DNA of 64,000 bases, from the NCBI RefSeq assembly GCF_901933205.1, contig NC_044576.1, positions 13,363,024 through 13,427,023 on the forward strand, in the 5' to 3' direction. The notes beneath the pieces are model-generated. The model ran no database searches. It saw nothing but the letters and a program-made list of their open reading frames with translations, and was not told the origin of the DNA. Source of the stretch: Camarhynchus parvulus. Lineage: Eukaryota > Chordata > Aves > Passeriformes > Thraupidae. Of this stretch, positions 12,301-23,330 are shown piece by piece; positions within the stretch are counted from its first letter, which is position 1; every line of letters begins with the position of its first letter. Position numbers and translations under genes: made by a program.

Positions 12301-13170
12301 ATCCACATTTGGGTGTTTTACTATGGCACAGGCATTAGTTCTGCTAAAGAATTTTTATTTAACCTGTACACCGCAAAAGTTCAATTTCCACACATACAAA
12401 CATTAACTTATAAGACACAAAGCAGACCCCAAATAAGCAAAATATGATGCCCAAATATGATGCCTGTCTAATTAAGTTTCTTTCTAGGTGGATAAACATA
12501 ACTGATTTTGTCTGTTGGGAGTCAATATCCAGAGGAATGAGGAACAAGAAATACAACACCATTAATTTCTTTTTAGGTATATTGGTGAAGAGTAATTCTA
12601 ACTACAGTGACATTACTGAATAAAGTGGATACAATCAACAGAGCACCCTATTTTTTTCCTATGCTGAGCATGGTTATTATATTTAACATATATTTATATG
12701 ACGAGATCATATGATTACCATCGCTGTGTACATAGATGGCAAGATCAGCTACAAGTACCAGTGAAATTCCCTTGCCTTCACTAGGTAACCACGACAGACA
12801 GACCTCCTTGCCACAGAAGTCCCTCCATGCCAGGGTAAGGTAATACACTACAAAACAGCCATTTAGTGATGATATCGAAAATAGGAGTACAGAGCTTCAA
12901 ATCCTGACAGAAAACAAGAAAACATGGAATGAACAACTATTGATGTGATCTGTTACTGGATCAATTTACAGAATGTCTCAAGATTCATTAGTGTCCTAAT
13001 GCCTCAAGGAAAATATGCCAAAGATTAATTGGAAGTAACACAAGGAATCCTTGCCTTTATAAAGAACTAAAACAGTTCATAGAAATAGTCAAATACATAT
13101 TTTTAGATGTCATCTTCTTTCCACTGAAGAACCCTATTTTGAGGTAAGGTAACATAATACAAAACACAAT
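9321..13170. other. Unique noncoding stretch
   Basis: I see no gene, RNA gene or identifiable transposon. There is a T/G-rich simple stretch at about 10237-10320 and scattered A-runs. A 13-bp near-tandem duplication of AATATGATGCCC lies at about 12441-12464. Minus-strand frames at 10600-10825, 11588-11830 and 12359-12848 have AT-driven composition and no domain-like pattern. Confidence 0.65.
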
Positions 13171-13345
13171 TTCTGATGATGCTGTTGTGAGCAGAACAAT
13201 CTTGTTTTGATTAATTATTCAGTTTGGTAAAATTACAGCTTGTTTAAAGGAGCATAAGCAATCTTTCAGAATGCTTCACTTGCTGCTTTATACATAAGAA
13301 TAATTCATTCCAGGTGTAAATTTACTTAATTAAGAAGCAGTATCC
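13171..13345. promoter_or_regulatory. Candidate AT-rich regulatory patch
   Basis: Repeat-free sequence with closely spaced homeodomain-like cores (TTGATTAATTATTC near 13208, GAATAATTCATTCC near 13299, TTACTTAATTAAG near 13322). It has the texture of vertebrate conserved noncoding elements. This is pattern recognition only; AT-rich DNA produces TAAT cores by chance. Confidence 0.25.
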
Positions 13346-14019
13346 CATCTTTCTCCATGTGAGTGAATAAATTTAAACCCACAAAACAAATTACACAAAT
13401 CAAAAACGGACATTCTAGTTCTGAGCTCTGAAACAGATTATGCAAGCTCAAAACAAACAAAGAAAAAAAACCACCCAACAAACAATCCAGGAGTGGAGGC
13501 AGGGGGAATACCCCACACAGAAATCCTTTTCACCACCTGTAGTAGAAAAACAGTAATTTAGACAAATTTTATCATTTGTTCTTCATTATTAATCATCAGT
13601 ATTCCTTTGCTTTCCATAGTGTTCATATTTGTGTATTTTCCTTCTAGCACTGTCACAGGGCCCTTCTTTCTTTTTCTGAACATGAGAAGTCCTTGAGGAC
13701 TGCAATGGGACAGTGGCCATACAGGCAGCTCATCAGGACTCTGCCATCATGGCAGATGGATTTAAAAAGAAATAAAAAAAGGTCAAGAGTAAAATATCTT
13801 TACAAATAACTTATGTAACATTGGAGTTTGCTTTATGTTTAATTTCAATGACTGAGGAACTTTCTACAGTTAGAGAGAGAGGCAAACCATACAAACAAAA
13901 TACAAAATACAGTGTTTCTTATTCTCTATGAGCCGAAGATGGAGCCTATTTACCACTTTAGATAGTAGATATCAACCATTAGATTTTATTATTAATGTTA
14001 CAAGATTTAAAATTTTGTT

Positions 14020-14245
14020 TAGCAATATAGCCTTTGCTAATAAATCTAAAGTTAGCTGTGAACAAATTAAGAAACTGGAATATGTCTTCCAGTAATATGC
14101 CACTCCTGTCACATTCTCCTAATGTTATATCTCAGTCATTAACAAATATGCACCTAGAAGGATTTAGAAAAGGATTATGCAAATTATTATGGCCTACTTA
14201 ACACTTGATTTACTTTGTCACTGTTATGCTCCCTGTGTGACAACC
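14020..14245. promoter_or_regulatory. Candidate regulatory patch with POU octamer
   Basis: The patch holds an exact POU octamer ATGCAAAT at 14177-14184 running directly into TATTATGG. Also present are GCTAATAAATC near 14035, TCATTAACAAATATGCA near 14136 and the dyad-like CTGTGTGACA near 14233. There is no simple-repeat character. The octamer alone is weak evidence, because several other exact copies occur across this AT-rich window. Confidence 0.25.
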
Positions 14246-17025
14246 CTATCCACCTCAACAAAGACAATTGAAAAGGAAAGAAAATAAGAAAAGGCTGTTA
14301 CAATAAGGCACTCCAAAAAAGAGAATAGACAAGATTGACTTGCTTTGCTCTTTTAAGAATACCTTGCAGCTACCTTAAACAGATTTAAGGTAAACTAAAC
14401 ACATCTACAGCTCAGAATACACTGATTCCAGGTCATTTCTTTCTCTCTCCACGCAGAAAAATATATTCCCAAAATAGTACTTAAAGCACAAAATGTAAGG
14501 ATAAATTGAAATTTTAACTCATGAAATCAGTACTAGATATGTTGCTGTTAGTGAAGAATGTTAGGTATATTCCATAAAACCCAAACACATATTCTTTGAT
14601 CACAGAATGAATTGGTTATTAGTATATATGTAAACTGCTGTTTAATTTATAAACCATAAAGCAGATCTGTAAAATAATTACCTGTCATTCTACTGCACTA
14701 GCCTCCCTATCTTGTTTCTAAATTGTCCTCATATGAAGATTCTCTGAACACATTTCATAATCAATTTTTTTTAAAAGTCTTTTGTAATTTTTCTTATTAG
14801 TCCTAGTGAAGAAGCAAAAAAAATCCCAATACAAAATCTAATTTAACTTTAAATTATGTTTGAAGATTAAATTACATTAACAACTGTCAATCATACACAT
14901 CATGAGAATCTGACATACCCCTAAATCTGATAATTCATATACAAACTCAGAAATCAAACACAAGCTTAGCAGAAACACAGACATTGTAACTTTATTTCTC
15001 ATCTATTTTGATGCACTGAACTTTAGCTCAGTAATTGACCAAAAAAAAGAAAAAAAATTACTCTTGACCCTACTTTGTCAGAAAGAATGAAACAAAGCCA
15101 GAAAGAAATTTCAAACTCCAATTAAGCAATCACAATCAATTATACTGTCTTGAAGTTACTTCCCTAACTTCAAGCCACTATGAACTGTCTCTGAAAAACC
15201 TCCTTCTTCCCAGCTGCTTGGGATTCAGTAGCAAAAGGAATAAATTGTTGCTTGGCAGTGCAAATACTATCTGGGATTTTTAACCCTTCCACCTACGCCT
15301 ACCCAGCTTCTGACTGTTTTAAAGTTTATAGTGATACACAGCCTCTCCTTATACTGGACAAGAACACAACTCCTAGAAGGTTTTTACAAGAACTTAGGGC
15401 TATCAGGGAATAAATTTCAGTATAATATTGCCTTAGAGCTAGATGAGCAATAGCTGAACATAACAAAAGTGATTTTCTATGACAGTTCAGAAAATCTGCA
15501 TATTCTATGCAAATTTTCAGAAAAGACAGAGTAATTCAGAGCCAAAAACCATCAGATCAGATTCAAACAGTGCAAATATAACCAATAGACCTGATGCTGC
15601 CCCACTACAGCATCAATATTCAGTGGCAATCTCTGAGGATGATTGCTTTCAACAGATGACCTTTGACCTCAAAAAGCAGAGATAAAAGATTTCAAGTAAG
15701 GCAGGAATAGCTCTTGTAAATCTGTTGAATTAGCATCTAGTAGTATTGTAAAATAAACTCACAGTTCGTAGAGCATCAATGTAAATCTGTGGCCTTTCAG
15801 AGCCTAGAAGCCACCAGAAGTTTCATTTAATATATTCAGACAAAAATCTAAAGAGGAGTAAGCAATAAAACCTATAATTACCAGCCATAAATAAAGCAGA
15901 AAAACCAAGATGAAGCGTCCAAACAAAATAATAATCACATGTGTGTGTTGCGAGGGAAGGAAATAGGGCAGTAAAATGAATAACCAGGCTTCAAGCCACA
16001 AAGTCAGAGATTCCCTGATGCAACAAAGGTTTAAGGACACTTTGCTGATTTACTTTGTGACAGGCTGACATTCTTGTAAGCATAATGCTCTAAAGCTCAT
16101 TTCAGCAGTTTTAAGCAGCATGGCACTTTTTCCTGATTTATGACTGGTTTATGGTAGCTGGAAATGGACACAGCCATTGTGGCCATAGTTCGAAATGAAG
16201 TTAAGTGATGTCCTTGATGCAGACCCAGTGTCAAAAATGAAAACCATGAAAAAAATGAGAATGATTAAATACACCTGGATAATTTAGCCCAGTGGTAAAA
16301 AGGGCAGAGGGAAAAGATGATCCGCACTGCAAGCAAAGATTACACTCTTGGAGAAGTAAATTCCAGACTGGTACTACATAATGGCTAAGCTTTCAGAGGT
16401 CAGCAGTCAAAGCCACTGTAAGGTTGGCTCATAAAAATTATTACAGCAAATGCATTACATTCCAATTATGCCCACCTTCTGTTTGTTTGTTTTCTTTAAT
16501 CACACTAAATTTTCATTTATTCCCTCGACTGCTCCAGAAAAGAACAATTAAGTCAGGACACAAAAACCAGGCTCCACAGATTAGACTTCCAAATCCAGAG
16601 CAGACAAATACTTTAAATTTCTCTATGAAAAAACAGCTTTGGAAGACAGTTTATGAAAAGGGATCTTATGGAACAGACTAAGCAAGTAAAAAAAAAAAAA
16701 GTTTTTTGTTTAGTTCACTTACTTGTATTAACCTCAGGAGTTTACTAAAATATAACAAATAAACATATACAGAACTAAGGCTTGGTGGGTCTGTCTGTGA
16801 AAGTTACTCAGTATCAGTCAGAGAATCCATTTAAACCACGAGGATTAGAATATCATAAGAGTCACAGTTAAAGCGCCATTAAAATGAACTACCAGTAGTT
16901 TAATCTGTTACCTGTGAACTTCTTCAAATAATTTTTTCAAATTCAAAACATTCTCTGTATGAACATAAATATGAGAGATGGGGGAAATACTTCAATCAGA
17001 AAAAAAATCACGATCTCCACATGAA
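14246..17025. other. Unique noncoding stretch
   Basis: I see no gene or named repeat. Frames at 15479-15685 (plus), 15804-16040 (minus) and 16424-16681 (plus) are short and unremarkable. An A12 run occurs at about 16689-16700. Confidence 0.65.
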
Positions 17026-17260
17026 AGCTGTGAAAGTTGAGAAGTGTGCAACTGCCTGAAATGACTTAAGGGATAACTGTCATGGGAATTAATACAGTTT
17101 GAATGTTTAAAAATTACAACAGATTCCTTTACATTTTGAAGGCTGTCTGATTCCTGCTGTGAAAGCTTAATGTGTCTCTGTTTGATGGAGAGTTGTGGCT
17201 GTTTTCAGTACACAGTTGACTGAAAACGCTTGTTTAATGATTGGAATGGTCAACAAGTGT
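17026..17260. promoter_or_regulatory. Candidate regulatory patch with hairpin
   Basis: Repeat-free sequence with TAAT/ATGATTGG-type cores near 17082 and 17235. It contains a perfect 9-bp inverted repeat: GTTTTCAGT (17201-17209) and ACTGAAAAC (17219-17227), separated by 9 bp. Inverted repeats of this size are expected a few times in 64 kb, so the hairpin itself is weak evidence. Confidence 0.22.
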
Positions 17261-19280
17261 CAAAGATATAAGCACAAAAGGTTAAGTTAGAAGGAGAGTA
17301 TTCCCTTTTCTGTTGATGTACTGTAAGCTACCTCTCAGAAAGAATAGTGAAGGGCAACTGGATGAGAACTTTTAAATGCACAATCTACTGAGAATAGTAA
17401 CAAAGTAAAAATACAATCGGGGAAAAAAGCCCCAGCACATCCTAGCAGAAAAAGACAAAGTTGCAGCTGAGACCAAGCTCCAAGTCTGTGCAACAGCCCA
17501 CTTGAGTTTATAAGAAAAAATGTTAAGTGTTAGGGAGTAAAACAAAATCTAAGCTGGCTAAAACTACAGCATATAGGGCATTTTGCAAGCTTTCTTGCAC
17601 AGCTCCTGTTAAGCTTCAAGACTCACAAGACCAGATAAAGGTACCTTGCTTGAGTAATACCCTTCAAAGATCTCCAAACAAACATTTCCAGCACAACCCT
17701 AATATGAAGCAGAGTTAGAAAGCAGCTATTTAAATATGTAAAATGCTAAATATATCAGGATTCTATGGCATACTAAATAAGAAAAGCAGAGATGGTTTTT
17801 TCATACCTCTACTTTTTCCTAGAATCTGTTTACCTTCAACATTTACACTCTAAATGATTTATCCACGACACCCTTCAAATCATAAGCTCCTGGGAGGATG
17901 GGGCAGTATTTAATAACATCATGCTTCTGTTTTATGAATAATTAAATACTGATTTAGAGTTTATTTTTTAGAAAACAGATTCAGATTTTTATTAGAAAAC
18001 AGATTCAAAAAAGAACTCTGTGTGAATTGATAGAACTACTTGTGCTCTCTAATAAAGTGATTTTAAAACAAAGTGTTCTGCAAATTCTGCCAAGCAACCA
18101 TTCAATATGGTGGACTCTCAATCCAGACACTGTTCTGTGTGCGCATTTTGTGTGTGCCACACAAACTATAAACCAAAGTAAACCAATATAAACCACCTTT
18201 CATCTACTCCAATGCCTACAGTGGAGACAGACAGATTGCAGCACCAACTGCTTGGCTGTCCATAGCTTGTCACCTTGGGGCACTCACCAAAAGAGAGACA
18301 GCTGAGCAGCTTTATTACTGGAAGAACTCAGGTATTCTGCTGACATACACACTTTGATGTTCTTTGAAGATAAAAATCCTTAAACATAGTTTTTCTTTCA
18401 ACAATTCATGACCATACAGCTAGAGAAGTCAAATGCCTTCCACACAGACCCAATACAAAACAAGGAAAATCAAGCTTCTCTTGTCCCTCTTTCTTTAACT
18501 GAGGACTTCCTATGTCAAGTATTACTTCACTAGAAAATTACCAGGTCATCATGAGCTGTGGTTAAACCAGAATGAACACGTAACTTAGAATAAAGAGTAA
18601 CAATAAAATTAATTTAATAGGGCAAACTTTTGATGCCAGCCTTGGCAGGAATATAGCTTTCTTTTACAGTCTAAGATTAAAAGCTAAGAAATACAACTAA
18701 AAAGATAGGACCTTGTTTGCCTTCCAATTTTAAGACTTTTAATAGGTGAATTTTAGAAAGAAAGAGGAAAAACAAAAGAAAACCTAAAGGTGAAAATCTG
18801 TCTTGGCAAAGTTTGAAGTACCAGGCATTTTTATTTTAAAGCTTGTATAAACAGACCAAAGAAAAACAATGATTCTGGTGTGCTCAATAACACAGCCAAA
18901 ACATGGATCATATATTCACAGGACCAGACAAATACAATCCAAACCTCAGGTCTGATTTTTACTACTTGAATTAGAAGAAAAGCGCCTCAATCAAACTCAG
19001 GCTCTACATATGAATTTAAACTCAAGTTTTGACAAGCATGAGAAGAGTGAGCAGGGAGGATGGCTGCTTAGATGCAAAATAAGCCCAAAGAGAAATGGTG
19101 GTTTTTCGTGAAATTTCCATTTATGTACATAATCATCATTACACAAAATACTGGGATTTTCATATCTGGCTTCAAATCAAGTTTATATCTAATCTGGCAG
19201 TCACTTCTATCAATTCTCTCAATAGTTTATATATTTTACAGAAAACTGGGATACAGGAATCATTGTTACTAAGACAATAT
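17261..19280. other. Unique noncoding stretch
   Basis: I see no gene or named transposon. The only internal structure is a two-copy 24-bp tandem repeat (separate entry). The frames at 17527-17718 and 18005-18196 have no recognisable features. Confidence 0.65.
17960..18007. repeat. Two-copy 24-bp tandem repeat
   Basis: Units 17960-17983 and 17984-18007 share the exact 16-mer TTAGAAAACAGATTCA at period 24, preceded by T-rich sequence that differs slightly between copies. This looks like a local slippage or unequal-exchange duplication. Copy number could be polymorphic. Confidence 0.75.
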
Positions 19281-19566
19281 TAAAAGGGGAAGAAAGAGAA
19301 AGCAAATGTGTGAGAGGAACAGGCCAACACCAGAGCCAGGGGTCCAACAAAAGAGCGTGAGAATGAAAGAGACAGAGACAGGATGAGAAGAAGTGAAAGG
19401 GAAAAAGTGTGCAGACAAGAGAAAGGACATGTGAGAACACAGAGGAGCATGTGTGGGATGGTGAAAGGGAGGGAGGAGAGAAGAGGAAAGGGGACAAGGG
19501 GTGGAATAAAGGGGGAAGAGAGGAAGAGCAAGACAAGGTGAGATACAAAGCACTTGAGAGAGAATA
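19281..19566. repeat. Purine-rich (GA-rich) low-complexity tract
   Basis: The plus strand is dominated by A and G. In 19381-19560 I count 29 pyrimidines in 180 bases, about 84% purine. The long minus-strand frames here (up to 134 codons, rich in Ser, Leu, Pro and Phe) are an artefact of the complementary pyrimidine tract, not a protein. Long polypurine tracts can adopt triplex (H-DNA) structure, but I see no clean mirror repeat. Confidence 0.8.
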
Positions 19567-19799
19567 AGTTGATTTGATAAAATCAATTTCAAAGTTTGTG
19601 TGGTAGACCCAAATATGAATCATACATCTTCTTTATCCACATTCTGTACCCTAATGGTTTTCTCTGCGGCATGCAGTCAAACAGTGAAATTAACCACGTG
19701 ACCCTGATGGACTCGTACCTAGGGCTTGCTGAGCTTTACACACCCCACATTTCCTTTACTGCAATTCAGCACAGTTTAAATCCACCCCTTTTGTTTTAG

Positions 19800-20240
19800 T
19801 GATTTCAACATAGTTCAATCCCTTGTATTTTTATTTGATTAAATCCATACTGTTATGTTTCATTTTATGTAATGTTTTATTTTATGTTTTTCAGTTCAGT
19901 ACACTTTCTAATCAATTCCCTCACATGCTTTATTCAATTCATTAAAATGTATATATTATGCCATGTTTTATTTATTTCTGTAAGAGGTGTATCAATTTTG
20001 CTGTATGTTACATTAAGCCCTCAGCATGTCGTATCCATTTCTTCATCTGCTACATCCATTTTGTCATGTGTTCTAGCACACATCACTATCTGTTTGAAAC
20101 AGTTTTACATCCTGATTCAATTTTTTTTAGAGCATTTGTGTGGTATTAATGTGATTTGTTTTTCATCTGCTCCTGCACAAATTTTCTTAGGATGCTTTAT
20201 ATTTAAAGAGCAGCAATGTAAAATATAATGTGGTGCTTTT
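19800..20240. repeat. T-rich degenerate low-complexity tract
   Basis: The plus strand is strongly T-rich, with recurring degenerate words such as ATTTTATG (three times between 19860 and 19890), CATTTTGTCATGTG and TCATCTGCT (near 20044 and 20163). A 118-codon plus-strand frame (19872-20228) runs through it but is Phe/Ile/Leu/Ser-rich, as the base composition dictates, and I do not call it a gene. It follows the purine-rich tract after about 230 bp, so base skew flips sharply along one strand. Confidence 0.5.
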
Positions 20241-21340
20241 AATAAGCATGAACACATACAATTTTGTCTTTAGCTTTATAAAGAATCATTCCTAGAAGAC
20301 TCCATGGTGTGCTGTTGAATTCATTTGAATTGGGTTTGAATTTGTAAATGTCATCTTCAGTGGGAGTTAAGAATATAGTGTTTCTTTCAAAACTATAAGA
20401 AACTAGAATATTCACCTACATGTTATTTTTCACCTTCATATTTTTTATGCTCTTTAATGAATTTAAGGAACATCAACTGGAATTCCATTTTATAATGAAC
20501 GAAAACTGCAAACTTCAAACGCTTAAAGAACAGAACTCTTCACTAAGAGAACATAATCTTTGAAAATGAGGATGAATGATTTTGAAACAGTCCTCTGCTT
20601 TTTAGCCTATAGACCTAATGCTAGTGAAATGTAGATTCCTTCCCTTTTTCTACATTTGTTTCATTTGAAGAGGGACAGCCATACTTGAGGGAATTTTTGC
20701 ACACAGAAGGAGAAAATTTAAATCTCCATTTTATATTAAAAGCATTTGAGCTTTTAAGAATAGTTTGCCTCTGAAGACAGGGTATAAGAAATTGTTAACT
20801 ATCAATATATTAGTAAAAACAATGTTGATAATATTGAAAATCAGAATAAAACCAACATTAATTTGCCATTTAAGCAGTAGAAGAACTTTGGCCTTATCTG
20901 TAGCTATGCCCTGGGTTTGGGAATGAAGACGTGTACTGCAAGACCATCAAAATCTTAAAGCAGATTTTTTTATCATATATATTCGCATAAATTTGAAAGA
21001 CAAATTAGCTCTAACCAATGGTAAAGCACTCTCTGCTATACATCCATCTGGTTTGCCATTTATTATCCTGAGCACTGCCATGAAGTGGGCTCCATACTGC
21101 ACTCTCTCTATTCCACATTACAATTTTCCATATCTAGCACATGCTGGTTCTGTCTTCCTGGGAACTGAGTGCCCTGCTCATCAAAATGGAGCAAGTTATC
21201 AATTTTGGCACAGCCTGTCCTCTTCCCTCTTTTTAATTTAGGATATAATTCGAAAAGTTTCCTTTAATTACTCATCCCAGATGGGTTGGTGAAATGAGCT
21301 ATGTGCTGCCCTGAGGACAGAGATCATTCAATGTGCTAGA
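20241..21340. other. Unique noncoding stretch
   Basis: I see nothing gene-like or transposon-like. A run of TTTGAATT-like words at about 20316-20345 is a short degenerate direct repeat. Confidence 0.6.
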
Positions 21341-21600
21341 AACTGCAGCAGGAGGGCCCTGGCCCTCTGCCCCATCACTATCCCAACAGAGGCTCCCGTG
21401 CCCTGCCTGCTGAGCACCTCACCAGCCCCACACACCCCTGGGTGTGCCAACAGCACTCTCACCTGCAGAGCTGCTGGCCGGGATCAGGCAGGGAATTCTC
21501 ACCCTCCCAACAAGGAGGGGATGACTGGAGTCTCCTGCCCTTCCTTAGTGTGCATTGCACCTTTCCCTTCTTGCTTTGGAGAACTAATGTGTGATCCAGC
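21341..21600. other. GC-rich patch of unknown origin
   Basis: In 21361-21540, 116 of 180 bases are G or C (64%), against clearly AT-rich flanks. It contains two compact GC-rich inverted repeats, GAGGGCC-CT-GGCCCTC (21352-21367) and CACACCC-CT-GGGTGTG (21431-21446). CpG is rare, so this is not a typical CpG island. A 78-codon plus-strand frame (21398-21634) overlaps but shows no family signature. Possibilities are an unrecognised transposon fragment, a patch shaped by GC-biased gene conversion, or a nonconserved exon; I cannot choose between them. Confidence 0.5.
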
Positions 21601-22855
21601 TGTCAAGAGTAATGGACAAAAGGCAAGTCCTTAAGGAATATTTATGGATTTTCAATTTCCATTCCAAATTAATTCTGTGGAAGTTTACAAGACAATATAA
21701 TTATATTAAAAGCAGACAAAATTCCAATAGTTCGGTCTTTTCAGGATTGTTGGACAATGTTTCTGATGTCAAAGCAAACAATTTCATGGATCTTAAACAA
21801 TGGGATAATTTTTATACCCATGCAAACACTCAGCATGAGGACCATGTACTACTAAAATTTGGCTTGGGCCTTTGCTTCAGAGTTTAAATAACTCTCAGGT
21901 CTTGTGCTGGCATCATTTACACAGAAATAAGCATTTTCTATTTAATACAAGTAAAATAACACTGCCTTAAATATTCATATTTCTGAAAAGTGGAGAGGTG
22001 AGGAAACAGAACTACATTCTTCTTACAACAGTCACATAAAAGCATCCTAAATAATGCCTGACACCCCATCTCTTTGTTCTAATAATATGAAAAACAATCA
22101 CTCAACATAATTTTCAGCAACAGATTTACATGTTTAACGTGTCTGAAAGTGTGAGTATACAAAAGTATCATACAGAATGTAGACTGGCTTACACCATTGG
22201 AAATTTTGGAATTAATGAATCTAACTTTAATTTTTTTTAAACGTGCATGGGCTTATAAACATATAATCTTCATTCTGTGATTCTGTGCATCAGTTTTCAA
22301 CTCAGGGCAAGAATTTTACATCTGACATCCAAAACATAATTAAGCATAATTTACAATGGAAATGTTGACACCAAGCTAAATGTGGTGGCATGAACAATGC
22401 TCATAGAAAACCAAAAGTAAAGCTTCCTCAAAATACATTATGAAGTTCACAACTCTGATTAAAAGCATATGAACATGAAATAATTATATTGATGACTATA
22501 TTTTGTAAACTCAAACAATCTAGAAAGTAAGATTCTGAGATTCAGGACTCTTAAAGTTTTCTTTGGAAAACTTAAATTCTGTAGGCTGGCTGGTCTAACA
22601 GTTTTTATTTGCATTTTCCAAATCTATATGCCTTTTTTATAGCACACATTGTGGCCATTGGTATGCACGGACACATTCTAATATTGTCCCCCACAACAAA
22701 AACCATCATTCTGGCAAAAGGAGACAGGAAAATCTAACACTCTCCTACCATGACCAAGATGGTAAGAGCTGCTGCAGTTGCCAAATACAATACACAAAAC
22801 ATTTAATTTATAATAGTTAGAACTTGGCCCTTGACCAAGTCCAAAGAACTATGTC
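21601..22855. other. Unique noncoding stretch with a CR1-like terminal 8-mer pair
   Basis: I see no gene. At 22272-22287 the octamer ATTCTGTG occurs twice in tandem, as at the 3' end of plus-strand CR1 copies. The preceding 100 bp does not look like CR1, so I do not call an element. Confidence 0.5.
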
Positions 22856-23330
22856 TTATTTCACTTGCTCTTGAATATGTCTCTTTCAGAGATAAATGAC
22901 TGTGCTGTTTGCCAGTTCTCTCCTCTGTTTGGCGTTTTGTTTAGCTCTGCTTGTGACAAGCCAAGAGTTGATGCATCTGCTTGAATGTGTAATATACATC
23001 TTTGGTCAACTTAGCTTTTTTCCTTGACAATATTATGTCAAACAATCACATCACAACTGGCTCTGATCTCTTTGTTGTTAGCTAATAAATTAAAGAGTAT
23101 TTATTATCTGCAATCCTTTTTTCCCTTTTAATGGTGACACATTTGTGGTGAATTACAGGGCAGCTTTATAAACTAGGCTGTGGGCCAGTATCAGCCCCTG
23201 CGTTCATGTGAATGTTCCCTCTCCCACTTGGCCTCCCAGCCTGGTGGTAAATCAAGGCAGCTGTCACAGCACACTAAGTTAGTGTGCGTCATTGGGGAGA
23301 GCAGGAAGCGTTGGGGGTATAATTCTGTCC
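22856..23330. promoter_or_regulatory. Candidate conserved noncoding element with a 19-bp palindrome
   Basis: This repeat-free block has mixed composition unlike its AT-rich flanks and the look of a conserved vertebrate noncoding element. It includes homeodomain/SOX-like cores (GACAATATT near 23026, GCTAATAAATTAAAG near 23081). At 23269-23287 GCACACTAA and TTAGTGTGC form a perfect 9-bp inverted repeat around a single G. Neighbouring CTGTCA and GTCATT extend the apparent dyad imperfectly. Function is inferred only. Confidence 0.35.

Noticed and set aside
14177..14184. POU octamer ATGCAAAT as a stand-alone regulatory site
   Set aside because: Exact octamers in either orientation also occur elsewhere in the window (for example 15507, near 40106 and near 52548), as expected in AT-rich DNA, so a single match is not informative.
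19219..19623. 134-codon minus-strand frame with Ser/Leu/Pro/Phe-rich, membrane-like protein
   Set aside because: It is the complement of a polypurine tract. The composition is dictated by the low-complexity DNA, and several overlapping frames show the same bias.
19872..20228. 118-codon hydrophobic plus-strand frame
   Set aside because: Phe/Ile/Leu richness follows from a T-rich tract, and an offset second frame of similar type overlaps it.
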